Shown one piece after another: positions 53,436 through 61,053 of a DNA stretch of 64,000 bases. The position numbers and the translations under genes were made by a program. How positions within the stretch are numbered: the stretch's first letter is position 1; each line of letters starts with the position of its first letter. The notes beneath the pieces are model-generated. The model did no database searches. It was not told where the DNA came from and worked only from the letters and a program-made list of their open reading frames with translations. Origin of the DNA: Xanthomonas hyacinthi (GTDB lineage: Bacteria; Pseudomonadota; Gammaproteobacteria; Xanthomonadales; Xanthomonadaceae); assembly GCF_009769165.1 (NCBI RefSeq), contig NZ_CP043476.1, forward strand, positions 1,426,001 to 1,490,000, read 5' to 3'.

Positions 53436-55950
53436 GTCGCGTCCTCACGGGCGCGTGGATTGAAACATGAACGCGAGATCCGGCCAGGCGAGAGGCTGAA
53501 GGTCGCGTCCTCACGGGCGCGTGGATTGAAACCGGGGTGGTTGCCCATGGATGCCTGCGTCTGGATTGTCGCGTCCTCACGGGCGCGTGGATTGAAACGT
53601 TAGCTACTGCTCGGACTACCCTGAGTGGAATCGTCGCGTCCTCACGGGCGCGTGGATTGAAACAACATCGCGTTTAGCGACGGCACTACCGACCCGAGTC
53701 GCGTCCTCACGGGCGCGTGGATTGAAACCGCTGCTGAAAGATGGGTCATCCGGCTTGCGTGAGTCGCGTCCTCACGGGCGCGTGGATTGAAACGAGGCCA
53801 GCACGGAGTTTGCGGAGCTGGCTGAGGGTCGCGTCCTCACGGGCGCGTGGATTGAAACGCAAGCTGCATTATCCCGCTGACGGCCGGGCAAGCGTCGCGT
53901 CCTCACGGGCGCGTGGATTGAAACTTGCGGAAGAACTTGGCGGCGTCGCCGGCCGTGTGGTCGCGTCCTCACGGGCGCGTGGATTGAAACTCGTTGTATT
54001 GCTTGCCGTAGGCGCGCAGCGCCTCGTCGCGTCCTCACGGGCGCGTGGATTGAAACTGCAGGTCGTAGGTTCTCGCATCGCCCTGGTGGGTCGCGTCCTC
54101 ACGGGCGCGTGGATTGAAACCAACGCAGCGGCAGTGCCCAGTTGCCTGGGGAAGTGTCGCGTCCTCACGGGCGCGTGGATTGAAACAACTTGCGATGAAC
54201 AATCACCTGTCCACCGAGCAGGTCGCGTCCTCACGGGCGCGTGGATTGAAACAAGGCACTCGGTGTTGCGACAAGACAGCGGTCCCGTCGCGTCCTCACG
54301 GGCGCGTGGATTGAAACCCCGTGGGTCTGATCGAACGGTTCCTACGCCTGTGTCGCGTCCTCACGGGCGCGTGGATTGAAACGTTGATGGCCTGAAAGTC
54401 GGCGACACCTACGAGCGTCGCGTCCTCACGGGCGCGTGGATTGAAACCTGATGATCCACAACGCATGGGTGATGGCTGTCGGGGTCGCGTCCTCACGGGC
54501 GCGTGGATTGAAACTTGACCGGCGCGTTCCGTCTCGGTGCCCAGGTGTGTCGCGTCCTCACGGGCGCGTGGATTGAAACCCAAGCTGGCTGTTCACCGGC
54601 TCGTCGAAGATGGTCGCGTCCTCACGGGCGCGTGGATTGAAACGGTGGCTATGCACCAGCGCAAGCACGTCGCCAAGAGTCGCGTCCTCACGGGCGCGTG
54701 GATTGAAACTATGGACCCGCGTCCAGTTTTCCGCCGCCCCTGGGGTCGCGTCCTCACGGGCGCGTGGATTGAAACAACTGCCCCTGGCCCCAATCAGTAG
54801 TCCCGCCGCGTCGCGTCCTCACGGGCGCGTGGATTGAAACGGTTTCAGCGATTCAGGCCTGGCACACGGCCAGGTCGCGTCCTCACGGGCGCGTGGATTG
54901 AAACGCGCCAAGAACGTCGCCCAGCAGCAGCCGCCCAAGGTCGCGTCCTCACGGGCGCGTGGATTGAAACTGCTTGAGGATGCTGGGATCAATTCGGCAT
55001 TCCGCGTCGCGTCCTCACGGGCGCGTGGATTGAAACTGGATCGAGCACGGGCTGAACGAGCTGGCCGACGTCGCGTCCTCACGGGCGCGTGGATTGAAAC
55101 GTCGTACGCAAGCGATGCCCCGCCAAGCCATGGGTGTCGCGTCCTCACGGGCGCGTGGATTGAAACATCCATGGCGACGCGATCCTCTCGGCGCACCAGG
55201 GTCGCGTCCTCACGGGCGCGTGGATTGAAACCCGAAGGACATGTTGAGGATCCGTGCGCCCTGAGCGTCGCGTCCTCACGGGCGCGTGGATTGAAACCTG
55301 ACGATTCGTGAGCGGCTGCTGCACTGGCTGGTCGCGTCCTCACGGGCGCGTGGATTGAAACCGGTAATTGATCCTTGCGGCGTCGTACTCGTGATCGTCG
55401 CGTCCTCACGGGCGCGTGGATTGAAACCTCCTGCAGGAGAGCGCTTCTCGGAAACCTCTGGTCGCGTCCTCACGGGCGCGTGGATTGAAACTTCAGCATG
55501 CCGCCCATCGGCCCGGCCGCGGTCTCGTCGCGTCCTCACGGGCGCGTGGATTGAAACTTTTTCGGCGTGCAGGAGGGGGTTATGGGTTACTGTCGCGTCC
55601 TCACGGGCGCGTGGATTGAAACTGGTATTGGTCGCGCTGGTCGAAAGTGGCCTGCCGGGTCGCGTCCTCACGGGCGCGTGGATTGAAACAAGGAGGCAGG
55701 CTTTCTCTGCCAGCCTCCCCAAGTCGCGTCCTCACGGGCGCGTGGATTGAAACATGCTGCCGGTTACAGTCTGCGCATTAGCGTTCAGTCGCGTCCTCAC
55801 GGGCGCGTGGATTGAAACGGGTTGACCTTGTTGCGCAGCACAGCGGCGGACATCGCGTCCTCAAGGACCCGCGGATTGAAGACACATCTGCAGGCAGGTG
55901 ATCCCGTCGCGGGCAAACTCGCCGCCCCACCACAGCACGGGGATTGAAAC
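53436..55950 (+). CRISPR. Type I-C CRISPR array, 37 repeats plus 2 decayed repeats
   Basis: A 31-bp repeat beginning GTCGCGTCCTCACGGG and ending TGGATTGAAAC occurs 37 times without visible variation, first at 53436-53466 and last at 55788-55818. Spacers are 33-36 bp and look non-redundant. The repeat can form a 7-bp stem (CGCGTCC with GGGCGCG, TCAC loop) followed by the 11-nt handle. At the distal end two degenerate repeats remain: 55852-55882 (several changes) and about 55921-55950 (only the 3' end kept, GGATTGAAAC). Leader next to cas2 and decay at the far end fix the direction as left to right. Spacer targets cannot be named without a search. Confidence 0.98.
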
Positions 55951-55967
55951 ACATTGTATTTGCCCAC

Positions 55968-55994
55968 AAAAAAAGCGCAGCCTCGCGGCTGCGC
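55968..55994 (-). terminator. Intrinsic terminator of the lipoprotein gene
   Basis: GCGCAGCC and GGCTGCGC pair with a TCGC loop; seven As at 55968-55974 give a T-run on the minus strand. It lies between the 56075 gene and the end of the array. Confidence 0.88.
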
Positions 55995-56074
55995 CCAGCG
56001 TGCCGCGCCAGCCGGGAGAGAGACGGCTGGCGCGATCCGTGTCTGCGGCATCGCTCAGCGATGCGCGAGAGGCC

Positions 56075-56593
56075 TCACTTGACCTCGAATTCCTGCGGCG
56101 TTCCGGCCGGCTGGCCGTTCACGGTGACCTCGGCCTTGTACTTGCCGGCCGGCCAGCCCTTGGCGTTGGTGAAGGAAATGTTGGTGGTTTCCGCACCGGC
56201 GGTGGTCAGCGTCGCACTCTGCTCGCCAGCGGTCTGGCCGTCCTGGAACAGCAGCTTGACGCCGACACGGGTGTTGGTGGAGGAACCCTCGGTCTTCACC
56301 GAGACGATGATGCTGTCCTTGCTGGCCAGCGTGGTCAGCGGCGCCACCGTCTTGTCCGCGCCGGCGGTGTTGCCCACGGTCACCGAGGCGACCGTCACCG
56401 TGCCGGCAATGGCCGCGGCGGGCGCGGTGTGGGCGGCATCCGCCGGTCCCGGCAGCGCTTCGGTCGGTGCCGACGAGGTCGGATCCGGGGTGGCGTTCTG
56501 GTTCTGCTCCTGCTTCTTGCAACCGGCCAGCGCCAGCGTGCCGGCCAGGGCCAGCAGCAGCGGCGCGGTCAATGTCTTCGAATGGATCTTCAT
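56075..56593 (-). CDS. Hypothetical lipoprotein
   Basis: The product has 172 residues. A signal peptide ends in the lipobox LAGC (about residues 22-25, in LALAGTLALAGCKKQ), so it is probably a lipid-anchored envelope protein. A Pro/Ala/Thr linker precedes a beta-rich domain of about 110 residues ending in VTVNGQPAGTPQEFEVK. The last domain resembles immunoglobulin-like extracellular folds. Function is unknown. Confidence 0.78.
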   Translation of the reverse strand: MKIHSKTLTAPLLLALAGTLALAGCKKQEQNQNATPDPTSSAPTEALPGPADAAHTAPAAAIAGTVTVASVTVGNTAGADKTVAPLTTLASKDSIIVSVKTEGSSTNTRVGVKLLFQDGQTAGEQSATLTTAGAETTNISFTNAKGWPAGKYKAEVTVNGQPAGTPQEFEVK

Positions 56594-56651
56594 GAGATGG
56601 TGCTCCTTGGATGGAATGATGGATCGCGCACGTCTTTCGGCGCGGCGCGCG

Positions 56652-56945
56652 TCAGGCGCGGGCAGGCAGTTTCAGCGTCTGCCCCGGATAGATCTTGTCC
56701 GGGTCGTCGAGCACGTCGCGGTTGGCTTCGAAGATGCGGGTCCAGGCGTTGCCGTCGCCGTAGTGCAGCTTGGCGATCTTGGACAGCGAATCGCCCGGCT
56801 TGACCACGTAGACCTGCTCCACCTGTTCGGCGGTGCTGTCCACGTGCGCCTGCACTGCGGAGAAGTCCGCCTTCGGTGCGACCTCCGCCGTGGTGTCCAC
56901 CTTGGCGGTGACTGCCGAGAAATCGGCGCGCTTGTCGCTGTTCAT
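56652..56945 (-). CDS. Small LysM-domain protein
   Basis: The product has 97 residues. An N-terminal polar part with an imperfect repeat (KRADFSAVTAKVDTTAE and PKADFSAVQAHVDSTAE) is followed by a LysM domain at about 45-93 (YVVKPGDSLSKIAKLHYGDG through IYPGQTLKLP). There is no signal peptide, as in the YgaU-type cytosolic LysM proteins. The ATG at 56945 is preferred over one 12 codons upstream. Confidence 0.85.
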   Translation of the reverse strand: MNSDKRADFSAVTAKVDTTAEVAPKADFSAVQAHVDSTAEQVEQVYVVKPGDSLSKIAKLHYGDGNAWTRIFEANRDVLDDPDKIYPGQTLKLPARA

Positions 56946-57050
56946 CGCATGTGGCTCCGTGCGTGGATGGGATGCGGCCACGGTTGCACAGGATGTGTTA
57001 ACAGCGGATCGCGCAGCCGTGAACGGCGCCGATCCGATTCAGCCGGCGCG

Positions 57051-57869
57051 CTACTGACGCGGATCGCGGTGGAAGGCGATCGGCTCGGCCACGTCGGGCG
57101 TGGCGCGCCAGGGATTGATATCCAGGCCGCCGCGGCGGGTGTAGCGCGCCTCGACCTGCAAGGACTGCGGGCGGCAGCGGGTCAGCAGGTCGTGGAAGAC
57201 CTGCTCCACGCACTGTTCGTGGAAGCCGGCGTGCTCGCGGAAGCTGATCAGGTAGCGCAGCAGGCCTTCGCGGTCGATGCGGCCGCCGCGGTAGCGCACG
57301 CACAGCGTGGCCCAGTCGGGCTGACCGGTGACCGGGCAGTTGGACTTGAGCAGTGCGCTGCTCAGCGTCTCCTCGACGATGTCGTCGGCCGCGGCGAGCA
57401 GGAACTGCGGACGCGGCGGGCCGTAGCAGTCGATGGCGATGTCCAGCGCATCCAGCGAGTCGCCTTCGCCCAGCGGATCGACCGGCGGCAGGCCGAACTC
57501 CATGGTCACGTCGGCGCCGGCGCGCGCCGACAGGTCGGTGACGATGCAGGCGCGCACCGCTTCGGCGCTGTTGAAACGCATCGCGTTGAGCGCGTTGAGG
57601 TAGAGCTTGAGCGACTTGGATTCGATCAGCTGCGGCGAGGTGCACGGCACCTGCAAGGTGGCGGTGGCCACGCAGGGCTTGCCGTGCGCGTCCAGCCAGC
57701 TCAGTTCGTAGGCATGCCAGCGGTCGAGACCGAAGAACGGCAGCGGCGCGGCGTCCAGGCCGATCTCGGCACGGCCGCCGGCGCGGGGGATCGGGAACAG
57801 CAGCGCGGGATCGTACTGCGAGGGATAGGCGACCTCGCGGCCGAGACTGGAATCCTGGGGGGTGTTCAT
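57051..57869 (-). CDS. queF: NADPH-dependent preQ0 reductase QueF
   Basis: The product has 272 residues, the long two-domain (type II) form. The catalytic Cys lies in [20 protein letters not shown], and the second half carries [14 protein letters not shown] and [14 protein letters not shown]. It reduces preQ0 to preQ1 in queuosine synthesis. No preQ1 riboswitch is apparent upstream, where a long inverted repeat lies instead. Confidence 0.94.
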   Translation of the reverse strand: MNTPQDSSLGREVAYPSQYDPALLFPIPRAGGRAEIGLDAAPLPFFGLDRWHAYELSWLDAHGKPCVATATLQVPCTSPQLIESKSLKLYLNALNAMRFNSAEAVRACIVTDLSARAGADVTMEFGLPPVDPLGEGDSLDALDIAIDCYGPPRPQFLLAAADDIVEETLSSALLKSNCPVTGQPDWATLCVRYRGGRIDREGLLRYLISFREHAGFHEQCVEQVFHDLLTRCRPQSLQVEARYTRRGGLDINPWRATPDVAEPIAFHRDPRQ

Positions 57870-57904
57870 GCGCGCCAGTCTAGCGGGCGCGGTCTGGCTG
57901 GCAG

Positions 57905-58070
57905 GTGTATGGGGCGGGGATTGGGGAGTCGGGAGTCGGGATTGGCAAAAGCGCACCGCGCGAGGTGCGCCTTGGCCAATCCATCCGGATCCAGAAGTGC
58001 GAGGGAGTGCGGCGCTATCTCCGCCCCGGACAACTGCTTTTACGAATCCCCAATCCCGACTCCCGAATCA
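57905..58070. repeat. Second long intergenic inverted repeat
   Basis: The left arm (about 57914-57950, GGGGATTGGGGAGTCGGGAG and onward) and right arm (about 58036-58070) are close reverse complements separated by roughly 85 bp. The word structure matches the element at 6011-6118. The right arm supplies the stop codon region of the M20 gene. Confidence 0.75.
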
Positions 58071-59378
58071 CCGCTTCATACCCAGATAGTCCAGCGACAC
58101 CTGCAGCAGCGCGCGCAGGCCCACGTCCAGCGCCGATTCGTCCAGCAGGAACTGCGGCGAGTGGTTGCTCGGCGCGGTCGCCGGATCGATGCCGGGGCCG
58201 GTGGCGCCGACGAAGAAGAACATCGACGGCACCTGCTGCGCGTAGAACGAGAAATCTTCCGCGCCCATCTGCAGCGGCGGCTCGTAGACGTTGTCGGCGC
58301 CGACCACCGCCTGCAGGCTGGGCAGCATCTTCGCGGTCAGCGCCGGATCGTTGACCGTGGCCGGGTTGCCGTCCTGGTCGGGCACGTGCGCCTCGGCCCT
58401 GGCGCCGTGCGCGGCGGCGGTGTGCTCGGCGACGGTCTTCAGGTCGGCGAAGATCTGCTGGCGCATGCCTTCGTCGAAGGTGCGGATGGTGCCGACCATC
58501 TCCACGTCGTCGGGAATGATGTTGTAGCGGATGCCGCCCTTGATCGCGCCGAAGCTGAGCACCGCCGGCTGCCTGGAAATGTTGGCGCGGCGGCTGACCA
58601 CGGTCTGCGCCGCGCCGATCAGGTCGGCGCTGGCCACGATCGGGTCGATCCCGTTCCACGGCGCCGAGCCGTGGGTCTGGCGGCCGATCACCTTGATGCT
58701 GAAGCGGTCCGAGGCGGCCATCAGCGGGCCGCCGCGCACCGCGATCTTGCCCGCCTGCACGCTGGAGAACACGTGCAGGCCGAACATCGCGTCGGGCTTG
58801 AAGTCGCGGAACAGGCCTTCCTTCAGCATCAGCGAAGCGCCGCCCTCCTCGTTGCCCGGCGCGCCCTCCTCGGCGGGCTGGAACACCAGCATCACCTCGC
58901 CCGGCAGCTGCGCGCGCATCGCCACCAGCGCTTCGGCCACGCCCAGCAGGATGCTGGTGTGGGCGTCGTGGCCGCAGGCGTGCATGACCCCGACGGTCTC
59001 GCCGCGGTACTCGCCGGTGGCCTTGGAGGCGAACGCCAGGCCGGTCTGCTCGGTCACCGGCAGCGCGTCCATGTCCGCGCGCAGGGCGATCTTCGGCCCC
59101 GGCAGCGCGCCCTTGATGATCGCCACCACGCCGTGGTGGGCGATCCCGGTCTGCGGCTTCAGGCCCAGCGCGCGCAGCCGCTCGGCGACCTTGGCCGCGG
59201 TGCGCTGCTCGCGGTTGGACAGCTCCGGGTGCTGGTGGAAGTCGCGCCGCCACTCGGCCACCTTGGGCTGCAGCCTGGACGCCGCGGCCGCCACTTCCGG
59301 GCGTTCGGCGGACTGGGCGCAGGCCAGCGCGGGGACGGCGAGCAGCATCGCGGACAGCAGACGGGACAGGCGCGGCAT
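58068..59378 (-). CDS. Exported M20-family amidohydrolase
   Basis: The product has 436 residues. A signal peptide (LLSAMLLAVPALACA) is followed by the M20D metallopeptidase fold: RRDFHQHPELSNRE, ALRADMDALPV, MHACGHDAHTSILLG (metal ligands) and FQPAEEGAPGNEEGG. Relatives hydrolyse N-acyl amino acids such as hippurate or indole conjugates. The signal peptide suggests periplasmic action. The ATG at 59378 opens the signal peptide. The 286-bp gap to the divergent pump genes should hold both promoters. Confidence 0.9.
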   Translation of the reverse strand: MPRLSRLLSAMLLAVPALACAQSAERPEVAAAASRLQPKVAEWRRDFHQHPELSNREQRTAAKVAERLRALGLKPQTGIAHHGVVAIIKGALPGPKIALRADMDALPVTEQTGLAFASKATGEYRGETVGVMHACGHDAHTSILLGVAEALVAMRAQLPGEVMLVFQPAEEGAPGNEEGGASLMLKEGLFRDFKPDAMFGLHVFSSVQAGKIAVRGGPLMAASDRFSIKVIGRQTHGSAPWNGIDPIVASADLIGAAQTVVSRRANISRQPAVLSFGAIKGGIRYNIIPDDVEMVGTIRTFDEGMRQQIFADLKTVAEHTAAAHGARAEAHVPDQDGNPATVNDPALTAKMLPSLQAVVGADNVYEPPLQMGAEDFSFYAQQVPSMFFFVGATGPGIDPATAPSNHSPQFLLDESALDVGLRALLQVSLDYLGMKR

Positions 59379-59664
59379 GGGGAATCTCCGATCGGGTTTT
59401 GCATGGCGTTCAGTCAATGTATTGCATTCGCGGCGGGCCGGCATCGATCAGCGCTCCGCCGCGGCAAAAAAACCCTTAGGAATCCGTGTCAACCGATCCG
59501 GCGCCGGTGCGTTGCCGCTACCAGCGCCAATGGCCGCAGGCGCATGTCCCCCCTCCCTTCAGTCATGGTCCAATCGCAACGCGCTGGCGATATGCTTCAC
59601 CGCTTGTCGCATCAGCCACTGCGGGAGGGTCCACGACCCCGCCTCGCCACAGGAGTTCCCCCGG

Positions 59665-60903
59665 ATGTCGCGTTTCTGGAAGATTGCGTTGCTGATCGTT
59701 GCAGCGGTGGTGGTGGTGCTGGTGGGCGCGCGCTTCCTGCGCAGCGGCAGTGGCCACGGCGGCGCGGGGACGGATGGCGATCCCGACGACGGCACGCCGA
59801 TCCCGGTCACCGTGGTCGCCGCCAGCAGCCAGTCGGTGCCGATCTACGCCACCTCCACCGGCACGGTGACCGCGCTGGCCACGGTCACGGTCAACCCGCA
59901 GGTCGGCGGCCAGCTGATGCGCCTGAACTTCCGCGAAGGCCAGGAAGTGAAGAAGGGCGAGGTGCTGGCGCAGATCGACCCGCGCTCGCTGCAGGCCAGC
60001 TACGACGAGGCGGCGGCGAGCAAGCGCCAGAACCAGGCATTGCTGGCCACCGCCCGCTCCACCTTCCAGCGCTCCGATTCGCCGGCCTACCGCCAGTACG
60101 TGGCCAAGACCGACCTGGACACGCAGCGCAACCAGGTGGCGCAGTACGAGGCCGCGGTCGCCGCCAACGACGCATCGATGCGCGCGGCGCAGGTGCAGCT
60201 GCAGTACACCCGCATCCTCGCCCCGATCGACGGCATCACCGGCCTCCGCGGTGTGGACGCGGGCAACATCGTCAGCACCAGCAGCAGCATCGTCACCATC
60301 ACCCGGATCCATCCGATCTACGTGATCTTCAACCTGGCCGAACGCGAACTGCAGGGCCTGCGCGAGGCGCAGGCGGCCGGACCGCTGACGGTGGCGGCGC
60401 TGGACCGCACCGACGCGCACGTGATCGCCGGCGACGGCCGGGTCGACGTGATCGACAACCAGATCAGCAGCGACACCGGCACCTTCAAGGTCCGCGCCGA
60501 GTTCCCCAATCCCGGCAACGCGCTGTGGCCGGGCCAGTTCGTCAACGTGCGGCTGACCCTGCGCACGCTGGCCAGCGGCGTGGTGGTGCCGGCCCAGGCG
60601 GTGCAGCGCGGCCCCGACGGCGATTACGTGTACGTGGTGCAGGGCGACAACACGGTCAAGATGCGGACGGTCAAGCAGGGCGTGGAAGTGGGCGATAGTC
60701 AGGCGCAGCTGGAGCAGGGCCTGAAGGCCGGCGAGCGGGTGGTCACCGAAGGCCAGTTCCGGCTCAAGCCCGGCGCCAAGGTCACCCCGCTGCAGCCGGG
60801 CGAAGCGCCGCCGCAGCCGACCGAGGCCGAATTGAAGGCGGCGGAAAGCAAGCAGCAGCGCAAGGACGGCGGCGGCGGCCGTCGCGGCGGCGGACCGCGC
60901 TGA
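59665..60903 (+). CDS. mdtA: RND efflux adaptor (membrane fusion protein, MdtA-like)
   Basis: The product has 412 residues. One N-terminal helix (IALLIVAAVVVVLVGARFL) anchors it. Lipoyl half-motifs are VNPQVGGQLMRLNFREGQEV and ILAPIDGITGLRGVDAGNIV around a coiled-coil hairpin. A beta-barrel follows, then a Gly/Arg-rich tail. It links the inner-membrane pump to an outer-membrane channel. AGGAG lies 9 bp before the ATG. The RND pump follows after 150 bp. Confidence 0.9.
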   Translation: MSRFWKIALLIVAAVVVVLVGARFLRSGSGHGGAGTDGDPDDGTPIPVTVVAASSQSVPIYATSTGTVTALATVTVNPQVGGQLMRLNFREGQEVKKGEVLAQIDPRSLQASYDEAAASKRQNQALLATARSTFQRSDSPAYRQYVAKTDLDTQRNQVAQYEAAVAANDASMRAAQVQLQYTRILAPIDGITGLRGVDAGNIVSTSSSIVTITRIHPIYVIFNLAERELQGLREAQAAGPLTVAALDRTDAHVIAGDGRVDVIDNQISSDTGTFKVRAEFPNPGNALWPGQFVNVRLTLRTLASGVVVPAQAVQRGPDGDYVYVVQGDNTVKMRTVKQGVEVGDSQAQLEQGLKAGERVVTEGQFRLKPGAKVTPLQPGEAPPQPTEAELKAAESKQQRKDGGGGRRGGGPR

Positions 60904-61053
60904 GGCCCGGCGCGCGGCCCGGCGCCCTGCGTCCGGCCGCGCGAGCGCGCACGGCCAAGGGCCGAACGCCGCACGCCCCCAGGCACCGCGCGCGCCATCG
61001 GCGCCGCTGCAGATCGATCCGCTCCATCCCGACTTCCGAGCAAGGACACCCCT

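Noticed and set aside
53741..54379. Open frames reading repeated VASSRARGLK or VLTGAWIET peptides across the array
   Set aside because: They are translations of the CRISPR repeat, with spacers giving the variable parts; no gene is there.
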